The position numbers were made by a program, and so were the translations under genes. The notes below the pieces were generated by a model, which was given only the letters and a program-made list of their open reading frames with translations, was not told the DNA's origin and searched no databases. From Hirundichthys speculiger (Eukaryota; Chordata; Actinopteri; Beloniformes; Exocoetidae), in NCBI GenBank assembly GCA_018398805.1, contig JAGFBZ010001537.1, forward strand, positions 124,001 to 188,000: a stretch of 64,000 nt of DNA, written 5' to 3'. This document shows positions 50,648 to 61,349 of the stretch, in pieces (positions within the stretch are counted from its first letter, which is position 1; each line of letters begins with the position of its first letter).

Positions 50648-51200
50648 TAGGGATGCACATTTTGGATTATTTTAATGACCGTTAACCGACGCCCTTTAAC
50701 GATTAATAACCGTTAACCGATAAGTCCGGGAGGGTTGGCTGCCGCGTTGTTGTGCGCGTTGTCGTGGACGCATGCGGACACTTCCCCGTGTTTACTCTCG
50801 CGGCAATGTGTCGCCGTCAGCTTGTCGCAGAGATGCCGCCGTCACTTTTGATTTATGCTAGCGCGGTCTCCAGTATGTTATTCCACGCCACAACGCAAGA
50901 GCGACAATCACGAACTAGCTAAACTTACTAAACTTATCTCTTGCGTTTTTCCACTTCCTCACCGTCTCGGCCGTATCCAGACCCACATTCATCGCTATCT
51001 CCCTCCATGAATTTTTTCGATGACGCGCTCTTTTCTACGCGGATGTAGAATTGACCAATCAGAGGCCTGTTGCACCTGTCGACACGCCCCCATGAGTTGA
51101 TTGAATTACGTACCTTAAAAACAAAATTGACCGTTAGTATTAATCGGTTAGAGTTACTGTTATCCGTTAACGGTTAAACGGTTAACCATGTGCATCCCTA
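50648..51200. mobile_element. Non-autonomous hAT element with MADF-derived interior
   Basis: Terminal inverted repeats TAGGGATGCACAT (50,648-50,660) and ATGTGCATCCCTA (51,188-51,200) are flanked by 8-bp target duplications, GTCGGGAC (50,640-50,647) and ATCGGGAC (51,201-51,208), with one mismatch. The interior near 50,915-51,065 is the reverse complement of the MADF-coding segment in the element at 54,457-55,501, with the middle part deleted. No intact transposase is present. Confidence 0.85.
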
Positions 51201-51208
51201 ATCGGGAC

Positions 51209-51965
51209 GACTCAACTCAAGGACTCCACGGTTTTTGAATTTCAGAGCAGTTGATATTTGGATTATTGATTCTTTAAAGCCTATTTCTTGATATTTTATT
51301 CTATTTCTGGATTCTTGATAATCAGATCTTTAGTTTCATTTCTGAATCCAGATATTATATTTAAAAAGTTTGGGTTAGGGATTGTGGTTGGGCCCTCTGG
51401 AGAGTCTGGACCACATCGGCCCAGACGGGTCCCCACGTTTGTTTGGCCTGGGTCGGTCTGGGCCGGTTTTCCGCTCCGCTGAACCCTCCCAGGCTGCTGA
51501 ATGCATTCCTGATCGGTAGTGAGGTGGACAAACATCGTCTGTTCATCTCAGGAACAGCTTCGTGATGAGCTCTTTCGCTCTGGTGGGTTTCTGCTGCAGG
51601 TGCGCTCCTGGCTGAGGGTTCAACTCTACGTCATCTTTCAAGATAAAGACAGATTAAAGTTGTGGAACAACTAAACCAAATGAAGCATTTTCACTTCTCT
51701 TTGCTGTTGGCAACACATTTATCTTTAGGCTTATTTATATTTTATCACACCAGAGTCGAGAAGATTCTCAGTTCTGGACTTTTATTTACGTTCATCCTGT
51801 TTCCCTGTTTCCCAGTTTTCCCAGTCAGACCAACGACCCTGAGATTTCACTTCCATGACAATCATACACACGTGAATTTTTTACGGACCTCATCAGCTTC
51901 AAGCCACAAATGTAGAAATAATCAGGGCTGTCCACGCGTCTGTCTCAGATCCAAGGTTCAAGGCT
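51209..51965. other. Intronic sequence, nothing recognised
   Basis: Unique-looking intron sequence. The frames at 51,288-51,482 and 51,662-51,979 show no domain. Confidence 0.4.
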
Positions 51966-52916
51966 TTAGCGGTCGGTAGAGGAACCGCAGTCGTCGGTAG
52001 AGGAACCGCAGTCTCTAGCGGTCGGTAGAGGGACCGCAGTTTCTCCGCAGCCTCTAGTGGTCGGTAGAGGAACCTCAGCCTCTAGCGGTCGGTAGAGGAA
52101 CCGCAGCCTCCAGCGGTCGGTAGAGGAACCGCAGCCTCCAGCGGTCGGTAGAGGAACCGCAGCCTCCAGCGGTCGGTAGAGGTACCGCAGCCTCTAGCGG
52201 TCGGTAGAGGTGCCGCAGCCTCTAGTGGTCGGTAGAAGAACCGCAGCCTCTAGTGGTCGGTAGAGGTAGCGCAGCCTCTAGTGGTCGGTAGAGGTACCGC
52301 AGCCTCTAGCGGTCGGTAGAGGAACCGCAGCCTCTAGCGGTCAGTAGAGGAACCGCAGCCTCCAGTGGTTGGTAGAGGAACCGCAGCGTCTAGCTGTCGG
52401 TAGAGGAACCGCAGCCTCTAGCGGTCAGTAGAGGAACCGCAGCCTCCAGCGGTCGGTAGAGGTACCGCAGCCTCTAGCGGTCGGTAGAGGAACCGCAGCC
52501 TCTAGCGGTCAGTAGAGGAACCGCAGCCTCCAGTGGTCGGTAGAGGTACCGCAGCCTCTAGCGGTCAGTAGAGGAACCGCAGCCTCCAGTGGTCGGTAGA
52601 GGTACCGCAGCCTCTAGTGGTCGGTAGAGGAACCGCAGCCTCTAGCGGTCTGTAGAGGAACCGCAGCCTCCAGTGGTCGGTAGAGGAACCGCAGCCTCTA
52701 GCGGTCGGTAGAGGAACCGCAGCCTCTAGCGGTTGGTAGAGGTACCGCAGCCTCCAGCGGTCGGTAGAGGAACCGCAGCCTCTAGCGGTCGGTAGAGGAA
52801 CCGCAGTCTCTAGTGGTCGGTAGAGGAACCGCAGCCTCTAGTGGTCGGTAGAGGAACTGCAGCCTCTAGCGGTCAGCAGAGGAACCGCAGCCTCTAGCGG
52901 TCGGTAGAGGAACTGC
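51966..52916 (-). repeat. 28-bp hairpin minisatellite, array E (inverted, intronic, about 34 copies)
   Basis: Reverse-complement orientation, with many CTCTAGCGGTC and GGTACCGCAG variants. In unit orientation it starts at GCAGTTCCTCTACC (52,916) and ends at GACCGCTAA. Because mb21d2 is on the same strand, its pre-mRNA would carry these units as repeated short hairpins. Confidence 0.95.
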
Positions 52917-54391
52917 TACCTTCCATTGCTTCATGTTAGAATCTATTCTAACGTCTCTGCTTCACTAACAGCTTGATTGTTTTGATTTTTAATCCCACGT
53001 CGTTTATACAAAGTGATTTGTCTTCAGGGATTATTGAATTTAAATCCCGTGACTCCTCGCTGACAGAGGGGCTGATAGAGGGCTGATAGAGGGGCTGATA
53101 GAGGGGCTGATAGAGGGGCTGATAGAGGGGTAACTCCAGGTCAGATCCAGATCCAGAACCACCAGGTTTGTTCCACAGCTGCTGCATCAAATCACTTCCT
53201 CCATCTTTTTTTAGCATCTTTCTCTAATCCCCAGAGAGCTGCAGGATCACGTTTTCATCGGTGGAAACATCCGGACCCACCGGAGCCGCCTGGATCATCT
53301 CAGGTCTCCTGGTGTTTCTGAGCAGCCCGACGGAGAAAATAAAGAGTTTGATGTGTCTCGTGTTTCTGTCTGAAGACCCAGATCCTGGAGGACGTCCAGC
53401 ACCGTAATGACGTCCTCGCTGGTCCCGTTCAGTCAGCCGGGTTTAGAGCTGAGCATCGCTTCAAATTAAGACCATCAGCCCTGAAACCTGAAAAATACTT
53501 TTCTCAACATTAACGTCATTAAAATGTCAATTTAGGAAGAGTCCTGTTCATGACGTTAATCTACATTATAATATAATTAAACATAACAAAACATTATATA
53601 ATACAATATAGCTACAGTATTATTTGTTCTAATCACAATAATTTATTTCAGCAACTAAGTTATCAGATACCAGACTTTTATGATATATTTTTTGTAAAAT
53701 TTCCAGTTTTTCAAGATCACAAAGTTTTTGCAGAACTGAGGCCATAAAATAACAACTATGTCACCTAAATTGTTAATTTCAGATAAATGTGATATTCTGT
53801 CCAACAATCCAGAACGTTTACTGGCATTTCATGGTTTTTGCAAAAACAACTTTTTGTTGTAAAAAAGAAGTTTTTAAATTTTTCAATTTCAAATTTGGAC
53901 AAAATGTTGCCAAATTTTGACTTTTAGATATAAAACTACAACTTTTTGTGACAAAATTGTGAATTCTACATAACTGCAAGTTTATGTCCTATAATCACAA
54001 TATTTTGTTGCAAAAAAACTAACTGATTTTTTTGTGCCAAAATTGCAATTTTAACATAAAACAACTTCATGTTATAAAACAGAATTTTGGTCCTAAAAAA
54101 AAATCAAGATTTTTATTTTTTGCAATAACTCAACTTTTTGGTGTAAAAAAAAAAATCAAATATGGCTTTTTGACAAAATTACAACTTTGACAGTTTGATA
54201 ACGAAACAAAAAACAAGGAACTAATTCCACAAACGTTAGCCACGATAGAACGTTAGCCACGATAGAACGTTAGCCACCAGGAAAAACAACAACAGGACCA
54301 AGAACTTCAAGTTGGGACGAACATTGCATAAATCACCATAAATAAATAAATAAATAACATAAATAACATAAATCACCACCTGCTGAATTGT
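52917..54391. other. AT-rich intronic sequence with small repeats
   Basis: A GCTGATAGAGGG repeat (about 5 copies) lies at 53,061-53,131. An AT-rich patch at 53,480-54,210 is rich in 'acaaaa' and 'tttttg' words. ACGTTAGCCACGATAGA is repeated near 54,231-54,275. No gene. Confidence 0.5.
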
Positions 54392-54456
54392 CTGGACCAG
54401 AAACAGGTTCCCGACAAACAGAAACCGGTTCCCGACGACCAGAAACGGGTTCCCGG
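54392..54456. repeat. 21-bp tandem repeat, left part (split by two hAT insertions)
   Basis: Three units of about CCAGAAACGGGTTCCCGACGA. The remaining units lie at 55,502-55,571 and 56,213-56,231. Removing the two hAT elements and one target-site copy each restores one continuous short array. Confidence 0.8.
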
Positions 54457-55501
54457 TAGGGCTGTAGCGATACACTAATCTCGCGATACGATATGATACA
54501 TCTGGCTCACGATGCGATATATATCGATATTTTTCTAACAATACATTTACATCATTTTCTGAAAGATTTTAACGGGACAAAGTGATTTTGGTGACATCTT
54601 GTGAGTGTTCCAATTTGTTTGAATTAACTGAACTGAAAGGTAGGTGACTGCAGACAACGTCGCAGAGAGGAGAGAAAGGAGACCTCTGATTGGTCAATTC
54701 TACATCCACGTCATCGAAGAAATGAGGAAGTACCCACATCTGTACGATTCTGGTTCTCTACACCACAAAGACAGCACATATTCTAGTAATTCATGGAGGG
54801 AGATAGCGATGAATGTGGGTCTGGATACGACCGAGACGGTGAGGAAGTGGAAAAACGCAAGAGATACGTTTAAGTTTAGCTAGTTCGTGATTGTCCCTCT
54901 CCGTTGTGGCGTTGAATAACTGCGCAGACGCACTTCAACATTGAGCATAAATCAAAAGTAACTGCGACACGTTGCCGCGAGAGTAAACACAGCCCTTACA
55001 ACCGGCGTTTTCCACCACTGAATACGGTCTCAAATCCTGACAAAGTTTGGCTAGCTCTCAGTTAGCATTAGCTTGTCCAGGTGGTGACGTTTCAGGTGGG
55101 CTCGCCTCGCAGGTTGGTGGTATTTCCAGAGTACTTAGCGTTTGTGTGACACAGCTTGCAAACCGCCATACTTTTGTCTAAATCTTCGCTTTCCTTTTTC
55201 TTTTTCAACCCGAACTGCTTTTAAGAACGCAGGCGCTGCGTTTATACTCGCCGCCATCCTCCTGACTGGCTCAGCTGTAGCTGGAAGAGAAAGAAGCTTC
55301 TGGATAACCTGTTAGAAACGCTCTACAGCGACACTAGTGGCTGGAGGACTAAATGGCACTTTGCAGGAAGAGCACTCGTGCGAGACACGGGGGTTTTGAA
55401 GGGAGCTTAGAATATCGATACCCGCGGCTGAAATATCGATACTCTCTGGGGAATAAAATATCGATTTATATCGCAGAATCAAAAAAAATCGCCCAGCCCT
55501 A
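54457..55501. mobile_element. hAT element carrying a MADF-domain fragment
   Basis: Terminal repeats TAGGGCTG (54,457-54,464) and CAGCCCTA (55,494-55,501) are flanked by a perfect 8-bp target duplication, GTTCCCGG (54,449-54,456 and 55,502-55,509), diagnostic of hAT transposition. The subterminal regions are rich in ATCGATAT-type words. No intact transposase was found; the only coding trace is the MADF segment at 54,644-54,883. Confidence 0.9.
54644..54883 (+). pseudogene. MADF (Myb/SANT-like) domain fragment inside hAT element
   Basis: The frame encodes LIGQFYIHVIEEMRKYPHLY, then SWREIAMNVGL and VRKWKNARDTFK. This is the MADF pattern: an initial helix with HPxLY-like YPHLY, a WxxIA helix, and a KxWKNxRDxF helix. 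MADF domains bind DNA in insect transcription factors and in transposon-encoded accessory proteins. The frame opens with GTG, has no upstream promoter or partner exon, and stops right after the domain. It is probably a remnant of a transposon-encoded or captured gene. A second, deleted and inverted copy lies in the element at 50,648-51,200. Confidence 0.65.
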
Positions 55502-55571
55502 GTTCCCGGTGACCAGAAACGGGTTTTTAACATCCAGAAACGGATTCTTAACGTCAAGAAACGAGTTCTTT
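55502..55571. repeat. 21-bp tandem repeat, middle part
   Basis: About three units (CCAGAAACGGRTTYTTAACGT) lie between the two hAT insertions. Confidence 0.75.
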
Positions 55572-56212
55572 TAGTGCTGGGCGATATGACGATAAATATC
55601 GTGGGGACGATATAAAAGTGTGTATCGTGCCATTTCTCTTCTATCGTTTTTATCGTTTCTAACCTAATTTTATCAATTATCACAGCAAATATGTAATTAA
55701 ATAACCTGCAACGATAAATTTGATAGAATCATATCTACTTCTACAAAGTGGCCTTTTATGTTTGCACTTTTATTCATGGTTAATGCCTTAAACAGAGTTC
55801 TCTTCAACCCTGATGTTTACTTTAGACACTTTATATTGGTTTGCAAACTTTGCACTACAAGGTTACAGATTTCAGAAAGTTGAAAAATTATTTGTGTTTA
55901 TTTTTTATAGCTGAACTTCAGTGCAAAAATGTGTTTTTCCTCTCAGAAACTGTTGTGCACTTTAAAAAAATGTGAAAGCTACTGTACCTCTGTACCTACC
56001 TGTTTTTGCTGCACTAAAATGTATGTTTGTGACAGTTCAGGTAAATGTCCTTTCAAAATAAAGTTGAAAAGTAAGCAATTAAATTTTTGTCAAACTTTTC
56101 AGAGAATAACTGAAAACATACTTTATTATGGTATATCGTGATATATATCGTTATCGTGATATAAAATAGTCCATATAGTGATATATGATTTTTTCCATAT
56201 CGCCCAGCGCTA
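55572..56212. mobile_element. hAT MITE, 641 bp
   Basis: Terminal repeats TAGTGCTGGGCGATAT and ATATCGCCCAGCGCTA have one mismatch. They are flanked by AGTTCTTT (55,564-55,571) and GGTTCTTT (56,213-56,220), an 8-bp target duplication with one mismatch. The interior is AT-rich with no transposase frame. Confidence 0.87.
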
Positions 56213-56776
56213 GGTTCTTTACGTCCAGACCACGTGACACCCAGACACCTGCACAGGTGGACTCAAGCTCCTCCCTCTTCACGCTCCAACCTGACAGGTG
56301 TCCTTCCAGCAGAACAGCTGCTTCACATCTGAAGTAGCAGATTCTCATCAGAAACTATTTATCTCAGTAAACATCACTTTGTAATATTTTTTAAAAATAC
56401 TTATTTTTTAAAGCTAGATTTTCACAATAAAGACAAAAATTCTAAAATCGTTACAATCTTCTGACAAAAAGTTGGGAATTTTTGTCTAAAACTCACAGTT
56501 TAGTAAAGTTTGCATCATGTTGATTTGCATAAATAAATATCAGAATTAGAGGTGAAAAAGCCTGTTATTAAATATCAGTAAAATCACAAAAGAAGCTTCT
56601 TTTCCAACAAAGTTACAATATTGTGAAATTTGTGATTTTAAAACAAAATTTATTATCTAGGACGTAAAGTTTTATGTCACAAATATTCAACAATGATTCC
56701 AGGACATCTGGTTTATATCTCAGATGACTTTATCATTTAAATATTTGTCATTTAACAGACTGCTCCGGTTCTGTTG
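56213..56776. other. Intronic AT-rich spacer
   Basis: 56,605-56,652 is nearly identical to 61,970-62,017 (see findings). No gene. Confidence 0.45.
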
Positions 56777-57413
56777 ACCCCCAGCTCCAGGGCCCCCCAG
56801 CACCAGGGGCCCCCCGCTCCAGGGCCCCCCAGCGCCAGGGGCCCCCCGCTCCAGGGCTCCACAGCACCAGGGGCCCCCCGCTCCAGGGCCCCCCAGCGCC
56901 AGGGGCCCCCCGCTCCAGGGCCCCCCAGCACCAGGGGCCCCCCGCTCCAGGGCCCCCCAGCGCCAGGGGCCCCCCGCTCCAGGGCTCCACAGCACCAGGG
57001 GCTCCAGGGCCCCCAGCTCCAGTGGCCCCCAGCTCCAGGGGCTCCAGGGCCCCCAGCTCCAGGAGCTCCAGGGGCCCCCAGCTTCAGGGGCTCCAGGGGC
57101 CCCCAGCTCCGGGGGCTCCAGGGGCCCCCAGCTCCGGGGGCCCCCAGCTCCGGGGCCCCCAGCTCCAGGGGCCCCCAGCTCCGGGGGCTCCAGGTGCCAC
57201 CAGCTCCAGGGCCCCCAGCTCCGGGGGCCCCCAGCTCTGGGGGCTCCAGGGCCCCCAGCTCCAGGTGCCACCAGCTCCGGGGGCTCCAGGGCCCCCAGCT
57301 CCAACGGCTCCAGGGGCCCCAGCTCCAGGGCCCCCAGCTCCGGGGGCCCCCAGCTCCGGGGGCTCCAGGGCCCCCAGCTCCAGGTGCCACCAGCTCCAGG
57401 GGCCCCCCCACTC
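56777..57413. repeat. GGCCCCCAGCTCCAGG composite minisatellite
   Basis: The left half alternates CCCAGCGCCAGGGG and CCCCCGCTCCAGGG. The right half alternates GGGGCTCCA and GGCCCCCAGCTCC. Frames open on both strands (PAPGAPSS, GAGGPWS) are repeat translations inside the mb21d2 intron. Confidence 0.93.
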
Positions 57414-57480
57414 CCGGCAGAACCTGGGTCCGGACCGTCGTCCTGCTCGCTGGGAGCACGTTCGCGCTCTGTTTACCGCA

Positions 57481-57490
57481 CCCCCCCCCC

Positions 57491-57523
<33 letters not shown>
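57481..57523 (+). repeat. C43 tract (one T) beside mb21d2 splice donor
   Basis: All C except T at 57,491. In the mb21d2 transcript this is a G-run starting 20 nt after the exon 1 donor. Confidence 0.95.
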
Positions 57524-57543
57524 TGCGGTGCGCGGCCCCTCAC

Positions 57544-57802
57544 CCAGCATGGAGAAGATGAAGTCCTTAGCCGTGTGGATCTCCAGGGCCCGCTGGTCGT
57601 CGTACTCCCGCTGGTCGTGCTTGCTGAACTCCTGGATGAGCCGGTTCAGGTCCTCCATGCGCGCCGCCGACCTGAAGTCGAGGTCGGGGCCGCCGCCGCC
57701 GCCGCCGCCGCCTCCGTGCGGCAGCCTCCCGGCGGCCATGGTGGGGCTGTTCCCGAGGCTGCCCGCCGAGCCGGCCCGACTGGAGAGAGCTGGGGCCGCC
57801 AT
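57544..57802 (-). CDS. mb21d2: MB21D2, exon 1: residues 1-86 and first base of codon 87
   Basis: The ATG at 57,802-57,800 has an excellent Kozak context (ACCATGG). It is the first ATG in a frame that stays open upstream only through non-ATG codons. The exon encodes a low-complexity N-terminus with nine consecutive Gly from a GCC/GGC repeat (about residues 30-38). Next comes the conserved segment DLDFRSAARMEDLNRLIQEF and KHDQREYDDQRALEIHTAKD, ending FIFSML before the donor G|GTGAGG. The downstream segment matches human MB21D2 nearly residue for residue, while the Ala/Gly-rich start is about 16 residues longer than in human. Joined to exon 2, it gives 507 residues with no frame problem. Confidence 0.95.
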
Positions 57803-58030
57803 GGTTCCTCCGCCGTCACACGCAGGTTCCGCCACCGCTCGCACCGCAGCTGCAGCCGCTGGACTGTTCTGGACCGAACCGAGCCGAGCCAAGCCGAGTC
57901 ACACCGCTACAAACACAGGAGCAGGACACGGGCGCGCCACTTCCTCTGCCCGACGCCTTCAAAATAAAAGCTCAAATCACTTTAAAAGGCGAAGCGCAAC
58001 CCCTTGATTTATTTATTTTACTGACGTCAC
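57803..58030 (-). promoter_or_regulatory. mb21d2: Probable mb21d2 5' UTR and promoter
   Basis: CpG-rich sequence directly upstream of the start codon, including a GAGCCGAGCCAAGCC mini-repeat. A CRE palindrome, TGACGTCA, lies at 58,022-58,029, about 220 nt upstream of the ATG. No TATA box is obvious at a fixed distance. The transcription start is inferred, not seen. Confidence 0.5.
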
Positions 58031-58130
58031 AAACGAAAACGTAACATGAACATTATAGATTAGTTCAATGAAGATTAGTATAATTGATATTCAGCGATGG
58101 AGGTCTGAACAGTTCTGGATCAGCAGTGAC

Positions 58131-58596
58131 AGAACAGAATAGAACAGAATAGAATAGAATAGAACAGAATAGAATAGAATAGAACAGATTAGAATAGAAC
58201 AGAATAGAATAGAATAGACTAGAATAGAATAGAATAGAATAGAATAGAATAGAACTTTATTAATCCCACACCCAGGAAATTCACTTGTAACAGCAGCAAG
58301 TTGGACAGAAGAAAAAGTAAAAAATTCTGCAGGGTTTGTAGTAAGTACTTATGAAAAATAGGCTAAAAAGTAATAACAATATAAAATGTATATATAGCTC
58401 TCAAAAAATATACAAAAAATAACCAATTGTTAGAAAATAAGCTATATATACAGGAGTGTAAATATATGAACATTTCGCCTGTTGATAAATATGAGATTTT
58501 ACAGTGGGGTCTAATAATGAATTAATGTGGCTTAGATAAACAAAGTGTAAACAGAAAAATATTGCACGATGTAGGAGGTGGAGGGTTGTACAGCAG
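58131..58596 (-). mobile_element. LINE 3' UTR with (TTCTA)n tail, left part of split element
   Basis: The minus strand ends in GGGATTAATAAAGTTCTATT followed by about 120 bp of TTCTA repeats, a typical teleost LINE 3' end. Next to the array (58,596-58,560) the minus strand reads CTGTACAAC..., which fits the LYN motif that closes the reverse-transcriptase open frame of this LINE group. The coding part continues beyond the array at 61,350. Confidence 0.75.
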
Positions 58597-61349
58597 TTCC
58601 TCTACCGACCTCTAGAGGCTGCAGTTCCTCTACCGACCACTAGAGGCTGCAGTTCCTCTACCGACCACTAGAGGCTGCGGTTCCTCTACCGACCACTAGA
58701 GGCTGCGGTTCCTCTACCGACCACTAGAGGCTGCAGTTCCTCTACCGACCACTAGAGGCTGCGGTTCCTCTACCGACCACTAGAGGCTGCAGTTCCTTTA
58801 CCGACCAGTAGAGGCTGCAGTTCCTCTACCGACCACTAAAGGCTGCGGTTCCTCTACCGACCACTAGAGGCTGCGGTTCCTCTACCGACCACTAGAGGCT
58901 GCGGTTCCTCTACCGACCACTAGAGGCTGCGGTTCCTCTACCGACCACTAGAGGCTGCAGTTCCTCTACCGACCACTAGAGGCTGCGGTTCCTCTACCGA
59001 CCACTAGAGGCTGCAGTTCCTTTACCGACCACTAGAGGCTGCAGTTCCTCTACCGACCACTAGAGGCTGCGGTCCCTCTACCGACCACTAGAGGCTGCAG
59101 TTCCTCTACCGACCACTAGAGGCTGCAGTTCCTTTACCGACAACTAGAGGCTGCAGTCCCTCTACCGACCACTAGAGGCTGCAGTTCCTTTACCGACCAC
59201 TAGAGGCTGCAGTTCCTTTACTGACCACTAGAGGCTGCAGTTCCTCTACCGGCTACTAGAGGCTGCAGTTCCCCCTTTTGACCACTAGAGGCTGCAGTTC
59301 CTCTACTGACCACTAGAGGCTGCAGTTCCTCTATCGACCACTAGAGGCTGCAGTTCCTCTACTGACCACTAGAGGCTGCAGTTCCTCTACTGACCACTAG
59401 AGGCTGCGGTCCCTCTACCGACCACTAGAGGCTGCAGTTCCTCTACCGACCACTAGAGGCTGCAGTTCCTTTACTGACCACGAGAGGCTGCAGTTCCTCT
59501 ACCGACTACTAGAGGCTGCAGTTCCCCCTTTTGACCACTAGAGGCTGCAGTTCCTTTACCGACCACTAGAGGCTGCAGTTCCTTTACTGACCACTAGAGG
59601 CTGCAGTTCCTCTACCGACTACTAGAGGCTGCAGTTCCCCCTTTTGACCACTAGAGGCTGCACTTCCTCTACTGACCACTAGAGGCTGCAGTTCCTCTAT
59701 CGACCACTAGAGGCTGCAGTTCCTCTACTGACTACTAGAGGCTGCAGTCCCTCTACCGACCACTAGAGGCTGCAGTTCCTCTACCGACTACTAGAGGCTG
59801 CAGTCCCTCTACCGACCACTAGAGGCTGCAGTCCCTCTACCGACCACTAGAGGCTGCAGTCCCTCTACCGGCCACTAGAGGCTGCAGTTCCTCTACCGAC
59901 CACTAGAGGCTGCAGTTCCTTTACTGACCACTAGAGGCTGCAGTTCCTCTACCGACTACTAGAGGCTGCAGTTCCCCCTTTTGACCACTAGAGGCTGCAG
60001 TTCCTCTACTGACCACTAGAGGCTGCAGTTCTTCTATTGACCACTAGAGGCTGCAGTTCCTCTACTGACCACTAGAGGCTGCGGTCCCTCTACCGACCAC
60101 TAGAGGCTGCGGTTCCTCTACCGACCACTAGAGGCTGCAGTTCCTTTACCGACCACTAGAGGCTGCAGTTCCTCTACCGACCACTAGAGGCTGCAGTTCC
60201 TTTACTGACCACTAAAGGCTGCAGTTCCTCTACCGACTACTAGAGGCTGCAGTTCCCCCTTTTGACCACTAGAGGCTGCAGTTCCTTTACCGACCACTAG
60301 AGGCTGCAGTCCCTTTACCGACCACTAGAGGCTGCAGTCCCTCTACCGACCACTAGAGGCTGCAGTTCCTCTACTGACCACTAGAGGCTGCAGTTCCTCT
60401 ACCGACTACTAGAGGCTGCAGTTCCCCCTTTTGACCACTAGAGGCTGCAGTTCCTTTACCGACCACTAGAGGCTGCAGTTCCTTTACCGACCACTAGAGG
60501 CTGCAGTCCCTCTACCGACCACTAGAGGCTGCAGTTCCTCTACCGACCACTAGAGGCTGCAGTTCCTCTACCGACTACTAAAGGCTGCAGTCCCTCTACC
60601 GACCACTAGAGGCTGCAGTCCCTCTACCGACCACTAGAGGCTGCAGTTCCTCTACCGACCACTAGAGGCTGCAGTTCCTTTACTGACCACTAGAGGCTGC
60701 AGTTCCTCTACCGACTACTAGAGGCTGCAGTTCCCCCTTTTGACCACTAGAGGCTGCAGTTCCTCTACTGACCACTAGAGGCTGCAGTTCCTCTATCGAC
60801 CACTAGAGGCTGCAGTTCCTCTACCGACCACTAGAGGCTGCAGTTCCTCTACCGACCACTAGAGGCTGCAGTTCCTGTACCAACCACTAGAGGCTGCAGT
60901 TCCTCTACCGACCACTAGAGGCTGCAGTTCCTCTACTGACCACTAGAGGCTGCAGTTCCTCTACTGACCACTAGAGGCTGCAGTTCCTCTACCGACCACT
61001 AGAGGCTGCAGTTCCTCTACCGACTACTAGAGGCTGCAGTTCCCCCTTTTGACCACTAGAGGCTGCAGTTCCTCTACCGACCACTAGAGGCTGCAGTTCC
61101 TCTACTGACCACTAGAGGCTGCAGTTCCTCTACTGACTACTAGAGGCTGCAGTTCCTCTACCGACCACTAGAGGCTGCAGTTCCTCTACTGACCACTAGA
61201 GGCTGCAGTTCCTCTACTGACCACTAGAGGCTGCAGTTCCTCTACCGACCACTAGAGGCTGCAGTTCCTCTACCGACTACTAGAGGCTGCAGTTCCCCCT
61301 TTTGACCACTAGAGGCTGCAGTTCCTCTACTGACCACTAGAGGCTGCAG
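58597..61349 (+). repeat. 28-bp hairpin minisatellite, array F (about 98 copies), inside a LINE
   Basis: The same unit as array A, with the CTGCAGTT linker dominant. A distinctive TTCCCCCTTTTGACC variant recurs at about 59,268, 59,522, 59,633, 59,968, 60,248, 60,422, 60,728, 61,037 and 61,297, marking higher-order duplication. It starts at GCAGTTCCTCTACC and ends at ACTAGAGGCTGCAG. Confidence 0.95.

Larger units (their letters stand above)
50480..57543 (-). other. mb21d2: mb21d2 intron 1 (7,064 nt)
   Basis: The donor is G|GTGAGG at 57,543 and the acceptor is TTCGCAG|GG at 50,480. The intron holds, from acceptor to donor, a hAT element (50,648-51,200), 28-bp array E (51,966-52,916), AT-rich sequence, two more hAT elements (54,457-55,501 and 55,572-56,212), a GGCCCCCAGCTCC repeat and a G-run. 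No further coding exon was seen. The two-exon structure agrees with mammalian MB21D2. Confidence 0.9.

Noticed and set aside
57803..57892. Upstream extension of MB21D2 by 30 residues
   Set aside because: The apparent start at 57,892 is TTG. The ATG at 57,802 has a consensus Kozak context and fits the family's usual start.
56720..57967. Gly/Ala/Pro-rich frames, including a 397-codon plus-strand frame over mb21d2 exon 1
   Set aside because: Repeat translations and the antisense of a real exon. No family similarity.
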